NCBI RefSeq assembly: GCF_005405365.1
Contig: NZ_BJDX01000003.1
Coordinates: forward strand, 248,001 to 312,000
Reading direction: 5' to 3'
Length of the DNA stretch: 64,000 nt
Origin: Enterococcus xiangfangensis
Lineage (GTDB): Bacteria > Bacillota > Bacilli > Lactobacillales > Enterococcaceae
Part shown: piece after piece, positions 52,051 through 59,737 of the stretch
Layout of the letters: the number at the start of each line of letters is the position of its first letter
How positions within the stretch are numbered: position 1 is the first letter of the stretch
Position numbers and translations under genes: made by a program
Notes under the pieces: generated by a model
What the model was told of the DNA's origin: nothing
The model's input: the letters and a program-made list of their open reading frames with translations, nothing else
The model's database searches: none

Positions 52051-53040
52051 ATGGAACTCTTAAATAAGGTCGCAAAAACACTCCAGCAAAATTTTGCTAT
52101 TTTTACAATTGTTATTGCTCTAGCTGCTTATTTTATACCAGATTTATTTCTATGGTCAGGGCCATATATGAACTTACTGATGGGACTTGTAATTTTTGGA
52201 ATGAGTTTAACAATGGAAATGAAGGATTTCAAAGAACTTTTTACGGCTCCTAAAGCAACGATTGTTGGACTGCTTTGTGTCTTTGTTGTTTCAACTGCTG
52301 GAACATTAGGGATTGTTTATGGATTACAACTGCCAACAGCTTTAAAAGTTGGTTTGCTTTTGTGTGCTGCAAGTCCAGGAGGGAATATCACTAATGTATT
52401 GACATTTATTGCAAAGGGAGATGTCGCACTTTCAATCGGCCTTACCTCTTTGGCAACATTTTTGGCACCGGTTATTACTCCGTCGTTATGTTTGTTACTT
52501 CTAGGTGAGGTGACGGAAATGGATGGTCCTGGCATGATTAAAACGATGATAATTAGTGTAATCATTCCTTTAATTATAGGATTGCTGTTAAAGGCATTGG
52601 CTAAAGATGCTGTTTTAAAGGTATCTCAATTCTCTCCTATGATTTCTCTTGTAGCGATCAGCATTATGACAGGCGGTCTAGTGGCAGGTAGAAGAGAGGC
52701 GTTACTAAGTTTAAACTGGAAAACACTTGTGGGTGGAGTATTATTTTTAGCGTTTAGTGCTGGCTTGTCGTATTTAATCGCAAAGTTTTTAGGAATTAAT
52801 CAATTTCAACGAAGAGCGGTTTCGATTGAAGCGGGATTTAAGAATACGGTTCTTTCAGCTATGCTCGCGGGAGTTAGTTTTTCACAATATCCTGAAGCCG
52901 CCTTATTGTGTATTATTGTTGCCTTAATGGCCGCCGTATTAGGACCAGTCTATGCGAATGCACTCGCGAAAATACCAATTACAGACAATTCTGAACCAAC
53001 AAGTATAAAAAAAACTGTTATTGAGGAGGAAACTGCATGA
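52051..53040 (+). CDS. SBF/BASS-family sodium-coupled organic acid transporter
   Basis: 329 residues, about nine to ten hydrophobic helices. Family features: MGLVIFGMSLTMEMKDFKEL, LLCAASPGGNITNVLTFIAK (the unwound-helix sodium site, with PGGNxxNV) and RRAVSIEAGFKNTVLSAMLA with the E-x-G-x-x-N pattern. The SBF family covers bile-acid symporters and the ketopantoate transporter PanS. In this neighbourhood a hydroxy- or keto-acid is more likely than a bile salt. GAGGTG upstream; overlaps the SDR gene by 4 bases. Confidence 0.85.
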   Translation: MELLNKVAKTLQQNFAIFTIVIALAAYFIPDLFLWSGPYMNLLMGLVIFGMSLTMEMKDFKELFTAPKATIVGLLCVFVVSTAGTLGIVYGLQLPTALKVGLLLCAASPGGNITNVLTFIAKGDVALSIGLTSLATFLAPVITPSLCLLLLGEVTEMDGPGMIKTMIISVIIPLIIGLLLKALAKDAVLKVSQFSPMISLVAISIMTGGLVAGRREALLSLNWKTLVGGVLFLAFSAGLSYLIAKFLGINQFQRRAVSIEAGFKNTVLSAMLAGVSFSQYPEAALLCIIVALMAAVLGPVYANALAKIPITDNSEPTSIKKTVIEEETA

Positions 53041-53801
53041 AACGCTATGAGGGAAAAACAGCAATTGTGACAGGAGGGGTATCTGGGATTGGAGAAGCCA
53101 TTACTTTAAGTTTTTTGAAAGAAGGGGCGAACGTTGTAATCAACTGTTTACCAGGAGAAGAAGCAGGTAGAAAGATGAGCGAAGAATTAAAAAAATCAGG
53201 AGCTTCTTTTCTCATGGTTGAAGGGGATATTTCTAAAAAAGAAGATGTTGAACGCATATTTAAACAGGCAAAAGATAAATATCAAAAGATTGATATTGTT
53301 GTCAGTAATGCAGCGGCCTTTGATTTTTATCAGCCGTTACTTGAAATAGAAGATACAACATGGAAAAAAGTTATCGATGTCAATTTGAATGGGAACTATT
53401 ATATTTCTCGTTCCGCTGTACCGCATATGATAGAAAACGGTGGTGGGGCCTTGATTTTCATTTCATCCATAGCTGGGGTTATTGCTGGTCATGGCGGAGC
53501 AGCTTACACTACAAGCAAACATGGAGTAATCGGGTTATCTAAGCAAATCACTTTTGATTACGGAAAATATGGAATTCGTTGCAATACAATCAGTCCAGGA
53601 TCAATCTATACGCCGCTTTCTGGAAAATTTTTAGATATGCCAAAAGCAAAAGAGAAACTGGCGCGAACACCACATGGTACTTATGGCCATCCGCAAGATA
53701 TTGCAAATGCAGTACTATTTTTGGCAGGTGAAGAGGCTAGTTTTGTTTACGGAACGAACCTTATGGTTGATGGGGGAAATTTAGTTAGAAAATGGGATTG
53801 A
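53037..53801 (+). CDS. short-chain dehydrogenase/reductase
   Basis: 254 residues. Classical SDR: TGGVSGIGEAI (cofactor loop), NAAAF, the catalytic Ser in FISSIAGV, YTTSK (Tyr and Lys), and C-terminal GEEASFVYGTNLMVDGGN. Cofactor preference is not certain (the residues after the second strand, NCLPGEE, lack a clear acidic NAD residue). It is coupled to the transporter, so it probably oxidises or reduces the imported acid. A large terminator follows. Confidence 0.88.
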   Translation: MKRYEGKTAIVTGGVSGIGEAITLSFLKEGANVVINCLPGEEAGRKMSEELKKSGASFLMVEGDISKKEDVERIFKQAKDKYQKIDIVVSNAAAFDFYQPLLEIEDTTWKKVIDVNLNGNYYISRSAVPHMIENGGGALIFISSIAGVIAGHGGAAYTTSKHGVIGLSKQITFDYGKYGIRCNTISPGSIYTPLSGKFLDMPKAKEKLARTPHGTYGHPQDIANAVLFLAGEEASFVYGTNLMVDGGNLVRKWD

Positions 53802-53863
53802 TTTTTGATAAAGCGGAGAACAATCGAAAAATAATGTTTTTGGGGATACAATAAAAACGTTTT

Positions 53864-53921
53864 ATGAGAGTAAAATCTTGTATTAGACAGGGTCTAATAA
53901 TGATTTTACCCTCATTTTTTT
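53864..53921 (+). terminator. long two-part terminator hairpin
   Basis: ATGAG and GTAAAATC pair with GATTTTAC and CTCAT, and an inner TATTAGAC/GTCTAATA stem caps it, followed by T8. Also usable for the convergent regulator gene. Confidence 0.75.
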
Positions 53922-53964
53922 AGGAAAACCTGATGATTGTGATCGAAGACAGGCGTTCTTAACT

Positions 53965-54753
53965 CTAAGAAATATGGAGCCAGATCAATTCTGTTTCACG
54001 AATGAGATTGTTTTTCCAGCTGTGCATTCGTTCAGATGAAAATTGAAGCGTATCACCTTGTTCCAATTCAAAAGTTTCATCGTCTAGGAAGAAAGTTATT
54101 TCGCCCCGATTAACAAATACGATTTCGAACCCATTGTGTTTGTGTGGAATAGTTCGTTCGGCTCCTTTTTCGACAGTATATAACATAATATTTGTTTGTT
54201 GATCATCCGATTGTCCTAGTTTTTCGACATGAACGCCAGGAATATCAATGTAGAATGAAGATCTTTCATTCTTTTTGATAAGTGTTTTGTTTTCCTGTTG
54301 AGGACTGGTGTAATAATATAGAATATTTTTTTCGTAAAAATCCGCAAGCTTTGTCAGAACATCCATAGAAACATTTCTAGCTCCGTTTTCAATTTTTGAT
54401 AAATAAGATACAGATATCCCTACATTTTCCGAGAGTTCCTTTAAGGATAGGCCACGCTGAAGACGTTCTTCTTTCCATTTTATCCCTGTTAGCTGGTTCT
54501 CGTTTTCTTCTTGCTTCATGTAGATAGGTTCGTTGACTGGATTATCTAAAAACTTATGAATATCATTCATTGGAATTTTTCTTTCCCGATTTAAATAAAG
54601 AATATATCGAATACGATATAGATCCTGTTTTGAGTAAAGTCTTTGATTTCCATCACTTCTTTGAGGGGTAAGTAATCCTTTTTTTTCCCAATTTCTTAGA
54701 GTATTGGGCGATAGATTCAACAATTTTGCAATTTGTGAAATATTTAAAAGCAT
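53965..54753 (-). CDS. three-domain MerR-XRE-cupin transcriptional regulator
   Basis: 262 residues, AGAGGTGATG upstream. Residues 3-70 are a MerR-type winged helix (NISQIAKLLNLSPNTLRNWE, LTPQRSDGNQRLYSKQDL). Residues about 92-147 are a second, XRE-type helix-turn-helix (RLQRGLSLKELSENVGISVS, YLSKIENGARNVSMDVL). Residues about 180-262 are a cupin (ERTIPHKHNGFEIVFVNRGE, then LEQGDTLQFSSERMHSW) with His ligands for a metal or a bound acid. XRE-cupin and MerR regulators are common, but this three-part chain is unusual. It is divergent from the lyase gene and between the two promoters with the ACGCGCGT palindrome, so it is the likely regulator. Confidence 0.85.
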   Translation of the reverse strand: MLLNISQIAKLLNLSPNTLRNWEKKGLLTPQRSDGNQRLYSKQDLYRIRYILYLNRERKIPMNDIHKFLDNPVNEPIYMKQEENENQLTGIKWKEERLQRGLSLKELSENVGISVSYLSKIENGARNVSMDVLTKLADFYEKNILYYYTSPQQENKTLIKKNERSSFYIDIPGVHVEKLGQSDDQQTNIMLYTVEKGAERTIPHKHNGFEIVFVNRGEITFFLDDETFELEQGDTLQFSSERMHSWKNNLIRETELIWLHIS

Positions 54754-54886
54754 GAAACATCACCTCTTTCTGTGACTATTATAACTGATTGTTAGCAAGT
54801 TGTTAAGTATAAGAAAAATTGAACATTTATGAACTTTGATATTACAGCATCTATAAGAGCGTTTTTCCTAAACTTGATATTTTATA

Positions 54887-54936
54887 TTGACAATTCAGGA
54901 AAACGGATACATAATGTATTTGTAAACGCGCGTAAC
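54887..54936 (+). promoter_or_regulatory. promoter with ACGCGCGT operator before the lyase gene
   Basis: TTGACA (54887-54892), 17-base spacer, CATAAT (54910-54915), then TGTAAACGCGCGTAACACA over the start site. Element order, spacing and the CGCGCG core match the promoter at 51768, although the flanks differ. It lies in the divergent region with the MerR-XRE-cupin gene. Confidence 0.75.
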
Positions 54937-54963
54937 ACAAATTAAATTTTTGGAGGACTAAAA

Positions 54964-56181
54964 ATGGGATACAAAGAAGAAGGTAAATGGTGGGTGAGTC
55001 CATCTAATTATGCAGAAGAAGTAACAAGTAAGTTTAATTTTCCAAAAAAAGTTGAATTTATTGATACGACATTAAGAGATGGAGAACAGCAGCCAGGAAT
55101 TATCCTAACTAAGGAAGAAAAAATCGAAATTGCGAAACGTTTAGACAAAGCCGGAGTTCAAAGAATTGAAGCTGGAACTCCAGCGGTATTGAAAGCCGAT
55201 GAGGAAGCGATTAAAGAAATAACTAAATTAGGATTGAAAGCCGATATTTATTGCTTTGTTCGGAATATGAAAAAAGATATCGATTTGGCAAAAGAATGTG
55301 GTGTCGATGGCGTAATCGCAGAAATTTTAGGTAGTGAGCATTTATTAAATAATGGAAAACGTTGGACTTTTGAGAAAGCCGTTTCCGCCTGTATTGAAGC
55401 AACTAGTTATGCACATGAACAAGGATTAAAAGTAACTTTCTTCCCAGCCGATGGTTCTCGTGCAGATATTGAATTCTTACTGAAATTAGTTGGTGAGGTT
55501 TATCGCAATGGACATATTGATTCGTTAGCTCTAGTAGATACATTTGGCGTCTTCTCGCCTGAAGGTGCTGCTTTCAGAGTAGGACAATTAAAAGCGGAAT
55601 TCCCAGATTTACCAATTGAATGTCATTTCCATGATGATTTTGGAATGGCTGTTTCTACCACAATTGCCGGTCTGGCTGCAGGGGCAGAAGTTGCCCATGT
55701 AACAGTAGCAGGAGTTGGTGAACGTGCGGGGGGAGCACCGTTAGAAGCAACTGCCTTATCTTTGGAAGCGCTTTACGGAGTTGGTACAGGTATTGACATG
55801 ACGCAGTTCAAAGAGCTATCAGAGTTCGTAGAAAAAGCAACACGTACACCAATTCATCCAACAAGACCAGTTGTAGGAGATAAGATTTTTCTATGGGAAA
55901 CAGGATTGCCTTCAAGTCTTTGGATGAATGTGAAAGATGTGAATCCATTATTTATGCTTCCTTATCATTGGAGTATGACAGGTCATCGTATGCCTGAGCT
56001 GCTACTAAGCAAGAAAAGTGGAAAGGACAATGTGAAGGTCTGGCTAGATAAGATTGATGAAACAGTAACAGAAGAGCAATTTCCAGAATTGCTCCTAGCA
56101 GTTAAAGAATTGTCACTGGCTGAACATCGCACATTAAATGAAGAGGATTTCAGAGGTCTTGTTGAAAAAATTAAAGCATAA
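54964..56181 (+). CDS. DRE-TIM metallolyase (isopropylmalate/homocitrate synthase-like) without regulatory domain
   Basis: 405 residues. FIDTTLRDGEQQPGIILTKE is the DRE-TIM signature with the catalytic Arg and metal-binding Asp. HFHDDFGMAVSTTIAGLAAG carries the metal His pair, and VTVAGVGERAGGAPLEATAL is the family block. The C-terminal part with LLLSKKSGKDNVKVWLDKI resembles the homocitrate-synthase subdomain. The LeuA allosteric domain is absent. Such enzymes join or split acyl-CoA and 2-oxoacids. With butyrate kinase and phosphotransbutyrylase next door, a splitting (catabolic) direction giving a short acyl-CoA is likely. TTGGAGGAC site. Not recognised as any named enzyme. Confidence 0.8.
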   Translation: MGYKEEGKWWVSPSNYAEEVTSKFNFPKKVEFIDTTLRDGEQQPGIILTKEEKIEIAKRLDKAGVQRIEAGTPAVLKADEEAIKEITKLGLKADIYCFVRNMKKDIDLAKECGVDGVIAEILGSEHLLNNGKRWTFEKAVSACIEATSYAHEQGLKVTFFPADGSRADIEFLLKLVGEVYRNGHIDSLALVDTFGVFSPEGAAFRVGQLKAEFPDLPIECHFHDDFGMAVSTTIAGLAAGAEVAHVTVAGVGERAGGAPLEATALSLEALYGVGTGIDMTQFKELSEFVEKATRTPIHPTRPVVGDKIFLWETGLPSSLWMNVKDVNPLFMLPYHWSMTGHRMPELLLSKKSGKDNVKVWLDKIDETVTEEQFPELLLAVKELSLAEHRTLNEEDFRGLVEKIKA

Positions 56182-56202
56182 ATATAGAAGATTATAGTGA
56201 AT

Positions 56203-56250
56203 AATTGCCTCTTTGATAGTTGAATGTTGCTACTAAAGAGGCAATTTTTA
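56203..56250 (+). terminator. terminator after the lyase gene
   Basis: AATTGCCTCTTT and AAAGAGGCAATT arms then T5. It separates the lyase from the butyrate kinase genes, which therefore need read-through or their own promoter. Confidence 0.8.
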
Positions 56251-56344
56251 AAGGGAGTTTTTTGATAGGTATTTTTTGGGGATGGGGATAAAGTTTGTTG
56301 ATTAACTATTACTGTAAATTAAGTGTGGGCTAGGTGGTAGATGT

Positions 56345-57406
56345 ATGGAAAAATATCTTATTATAAATATAGGTGGGTCTTCTTCAAAGATTGGTCTGGC
56401 TGAGAAGGAAACGATTGTTACAACGGAAACGATTCGGTATTCATCAAAGACATTAAAGGCGTGCGGAAACTTATGGGGACAATTAAATTTACGCTTAGAA
56501 GATATTCAAATTTATTTGGAAAAACAAAAGATTTCATTGTCCGATCTTTCTGGAATTATCACACGAGGACCATTAGTAAAACCAATACCCAAGGGTACCT
56601 ATAGAGTAAATGCGTTAATGGTTGAAGACGCAAAAAGCGGCTTTTATGGACAACATCCCTGTAGCTTAGGTTCCGAGATTGCTATGATTTTAGGTGGAGG
56701 GGACTTACCTGTATACACAGTTGATCCTCCATGTTCAGATGAAATGATTTCAGAAGCCAGATATACAGGTTTGCCTTTTATTAAAAGAAAGAGCTACTAT
56801 CAAGTATTGAATCACCACGCAGTTGCAAGAAGTTATGCAACAAGCATAGGGAAAACATACGAGGAATTGAATTTAGTCATCACACATTTAGGGAGCGGTG
56901 TATCTGTTGCCTCACATAAATTTGGAAAAGTCATCGATGTCACCAACGGATTAGAAGGCGATGGACCAATGGGACTAGACCGAACGGGGACGATTCCTGG
57001 AAAAGATTTGTTAAAAGCAAGTCTTTCTGAAAAACATTCAACTGAAGAATTGTTAAGCTATTTAGATGGACAGGGTGGTATCAAAGCCTATTTAGATACG
57101 ATTGATGGTCAAGAAGTAGAGCGAAGGATTACTGATGGAGATGAGGAGGCAAAACAGATTTATCACGCGATGGCTTTTCAGGTTTCTAAAGGGGTAGGTG
57201 CCGCAGCAGCAGCGTTGGGAACTAAACCAGATGCTATATTAATTACGGGTGGTTTAGCAAACTCTCGCTATTTCACTCAATTGATTATAAATCGTACGAG
57301 TTGGTTGGCGCCCATAAAAATCATGAAAGAAGAAAATGAACTGGAGGCCCTATTAATCGGTGTTTTGGAAGGGTTAAAAGAAAATAAAATTTTAAATTAT
57401 AAATGA
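56345..57406 (+). CDS. buk: butyrate kinase
   Basis: 353 residues. LIINIGGSSSKIGLAEKE (phosphate loop), ITRGPLVKPIPKGTYRVN, HPCSLGSEIA, NHHAVARSYA, THLGSGVSVASH and NGLEGDGPMGLDRTG are the Buk family blocks (acetate-kinase superfamily, but with the Buk-specific R-G-P-L loop). It converts butyryl- or branched acyl-phosphate and ADP to the acid and ATP. It lies 10 bases upstream of the phosphotransbutyrylase gene. A weak GGTGGTAG site precedes the ATG. Confidence 0.93.
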   Translation: MEKYLIINIGGSSSKIGLAEKETIVTTETIRYSSKTLKACGNLWGQLNLRLEDIQIYLEKQKISLSDLSGIITRGPLVKPIPKGTYRVNALMVEDAKSGFYGQHPCSLGSEIAMILGGGDLPVYTVDPPCSDEMISEARYTGLPFIKRKSYYQVLNHHAVARSYATSIGKTYEELNLVITHLGSGVSVASHKFGKVIDVTNGLEGDGPMGLDRTGTIPGKDLLKASLSEKHSTEELLSYLDGQGGIKAYLDTIDGQEVERRITDGDEEAKQIYHAMAFQVSKGVGAAAAALGTKPDAILITGGLANSRYFTQLIINRTSWLAPIKIMKEENELEALLIGVLEGLKENKILNYK

Positions 57407-57416
57407 GGGATGAACA

Positions 57417-58322
57417 ATGAAGTCAGTTTCAGAAATATTGGAATCCGTAAAAAAAAATGAAAAAAAACAACGAATTGTTATAGCCAACGCAACACTAGAA
57501 GAAATCATGGTCGTCAAGCAGACGGAGGAGCTAAATCTAGCAAATTTCACTTTGATCGGTGATGAATCAGATATTATTGATTCCTTACTAGCTGTAGGAC
57601 TGGATCCGAAAGATATGCTGCTCATTCATGAAACTAATGCTAAAAAATGTTCTGAGTTAGCTGTACAAGAGGTTGTTGAAGGACGATCCGATATACTAAT
57701 GAAAGGACAAGTTCATACCGCAACTTTTTTAGGAGCAGTGATGCAATCACCAAAGTTTTTTGACAAGAAGAGTCGGTTAAGTCAAATAACCCTGTTTGAC
57801 GGGTTGGATCATAAATTAAAGCTACTTTCTGATTGTGCTATTAATATTCAACCAGATTTTGCAGCTAAAGTAGATATCATTAATAATGCAGTAGGCGTAG
57901 CTAAAAAATTGGGTATTCAATTGCCTAAAGTTGCTATCCTTGACGCAGTAGAAATAGTCAATCCTAAGATGCCTTCAACTCTTGAAGCGGCTGCACTAAC
58001 TCAAATGAATCGTCGAGGGCAAATTAAGGATTGTGTTATTGATGGTCCATTGTCATTTGATAATGCAGTTTTTGTTGAATTTGCTGAGTTGAAGGATATC
58101 GATAGTGAGGTAGCAGGTCAAGCGGATATTTTAGTTACTCATGAATTAAGAGAAGCAAATAATTTGAGTAAAGCAATCATCCACTATGCTCAGAGACCAG
58201 CAGCCTCAATTATCGCTGGTATCAAGCTACCATTGGTGATGACCTCTAGATCCGATCGTAAACAAAATAAATTATATACTATTGCAGTCCAGTGTTACCT
58301 AGCTACACTGCAGAAGGGTTAA
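57417..58322 (+). CDS. ptb: phosphate butyryltransferase
   Basis: 301 residues. Phosphate acyltransferase fold: SDILMKGQVHTATFLGAVMQ, SQITLFDGLDHKLKLLSDCA, VAILDAVEIVNPKMPSTLEA, DCVIDGPLSFDNAVF and PAASIIAGIKLPLVMTSRSD are the Ptb blocks. It turns butyryl-CoA (or isobutyryl-, valeryl-CoA) into acyl-phosphate for Buk. Together they draw ATP from a short-chain acyl-CoA supplied by the neighbouring enzymes. There is no branched-chain keto acid dehydrogenase nearby, unlike the usual bkd operons of E. faecalis. Confidence 0.93.
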   Translation: MKSVSEILESVKKNEKKQRIVIANATLEEIMVVKQTEELNLANFTLIGDESDIIDSLLAVGLDPKDMLLIHETNAKKCSELAVQEVVEGRSDILMKGQVHTATFLGAVMQSPKFFDKKSRLSQITLFDGLDHKLKLLSDCAINIQPDFAAKVDIINNAVGVAKKLGIQLPKVAILDAVEIVNPKMPSTLEAAALTQMNRRGQIKDCVIDGPLSFDNAVFVEFAELKDIDSEVAGQADILVTHELREANNLSKAIIHYAQRPAASIIAGIKLPLVMTSRSDRKQNKLYTIAVQCYLATLQKG

Positions 58323-58341
58323 CAATTGATGGTGAAAGTAT

Positions 58342-59109
58342 ATGGATGAAAAGAAATTCTTTTATGAAGAGAACAAGGATTGTTATGGGATTTTTCGCCA
58401 ACCTGAGAAGGTTTTTAATTCAGATGTCCTGCTAGTCTTTATTCACGGTGGGTTTTGGCGGGAAAAAGTGACAACGGATTATTTATCACCACTTGTTGAA
58501 CAAGTTACAAATCAAGGCTTTTATACTTGGCAATTTGAATATAAACGCGTAACCCCACAATATAGTGCATCAGAAATTTTAGAATCTGTTTCCAAAGCCC
58601 TTCAATGTGGCGAAGAGATTGCCCTTCATAGAGAACTAGGAATTAAAAAGATGATTCTGATTGGACATTCGGTGGGTGCTCAATTGGCTGTATACCTTAC
58701 GAAAGAGCCCCCTATATCTAAAATGAAAATCTCTAAACTGATTCTTTTGGCCGGTGTGTTAGATTTCCAGGTGATGGAAGCCGTACATCAAAGTAAAGAG
58801 CAGATGAAAAATATCCAAGAAAATCCTATTCAGGATTTTCTAAGAGATGAATATGAGATGCTTTTCAGTAAGTTATCTCCAATCAATCAGCTGCCATTAG
58901 CTGTTCCGCAAATTCTTATTCATGGAAATATGGATATTGAAGTGCCGTTTGGATTAAGTCAACATTACTATGAGAGAGCAAAAGCACTTGGGGAAGAAAT
59001 TCAATTGATTGAAGACTCAGGTGGAGAGCACTATTGGATGGTAGATATTCAAACTATTCATGGGAAGAATGTTTTATCAGAAATTGTGAATAGTACAAAT
59101 GATATATAA
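58342..59109 (+). CDS. alpha/beta hydrolase, kynurenine-formamidase-like
   Basis: 255 residues. LLVFIHGGFWREKVTTDYLS has the HGGxW oxyanion motif typical of kynurenine formamidases and related esterases. The nucleophile elbow is LIGHSVGAQLAVYL (Ser in GHSVG), the Asp is in HGNMDIEVPFG and the His in SGGEHYWM. All triad parts are present. Cytosolic. It might open an ester, lactone or formamide that feeds the SDR-lyase-Ptb-Buk route. GGTGAAAG site 12 bases upstream. Last gene of the unit. Confidence 0.8.
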   Translation: MDEKKFFYEENKDCYGIFRQPEKVFNSDVLLVFIHGGFWREKVTTDYLSPLVEQVTNQGFYTWQFEYKRVTPQYSASEILESVSKALQCGEEIALHRELGIKKMILIGHSVGAQLAVYLTKEPPISKMKISKLILLAGVLDFQVMEAVHQSKEQMKNIQENPIQDFLRDEYEMLFSKLSPINQLPLAVPQILIHGNMDIEVPFGLSQHYYERAKALGEEIQLIEDSGGEHYWMVDIQTIHGKNVLSEIVNSTNDI

Positions 59110-59737
59110 AACTTTTGTCTATATATATCAAGTAAGACTCCTTTATCCTTAATGTCTAAAAATAGACTGTACGTTAGAATAAAAATTTGAGAGGGATGCT
59201 TGTTTGTACGGATGAAAAATATTTTCTAAAGCCTATCCAAGGATGGGCTTTTTTTTATTCTGTAAAAGATGAATACCCGTTCCTAACAGTATCTGAAGTG
59301 CTGATATGTTTAGGAAGCTTTTTAAAGGAGTTAGTTAAGAAACCAAAAATCTCAGCGACAAAAGAATCTTCACTTGTAAATGCTAAAAAAGGAAATATTA
59401 GTGAATCACTCTATCTCGCAAAAAAAGATACAGTGTTGGTATGAGGAAAATTAAAAAAATGAAATTATTTTTCAACTTTCAGCTCGCTGTTTGCCCACTA
59501 AAGTAATGGACATTTATGTTTCGACAAATTATTACGAAATAGATAATCTGAACTAGGTAGCTTGTCATCGTAACTTGCTACGCTGTAGTCATTTGAGTAT
59601 ACTGATTAAATGGTAGTTAATTCCGTCTGTATTTCTAGTTTGCTAATGTAAGAGAAGCTGGCAGTTTCGGGATTTTTTAGCAAATAACTATTGTTTTTGG
59701 TCGCTTAGGCCCAATTTAATCATGAAAGGGCACATTT
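59110..59737. other. long non-coding stretch between the hydrolase and recQ
   Basis: It contains one clear terminator: AAGCCTATCC and GGATGGGCTT arms (59229-59250) with T9. An 85-residue frame across it (59187-59444) contains the hairpin and has no site, so I reject it. From 59445 to 59737 there is only AT-rich promoter-like sequence for recQ. Nothing else is seen. Confidence 0.5.

Noticed and set aside
52051..53040. Bile-salt transporter linked to bile acid transformation
   Set aside because: The SBF family is broad (includes PanS). The SDR neighbour could suggest a hydroxysteroid dehydrogenase, but the lyase, Ptb and Buk genes point to a short-chain acid instead.
59187..59444. 85-residue frame downstream of the hydrolase gene
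   Set aside because: It contains a perfect intrinsic terminator (59229-59257) within its first 25 codons, has no ribosome site and no recognisable pattern.
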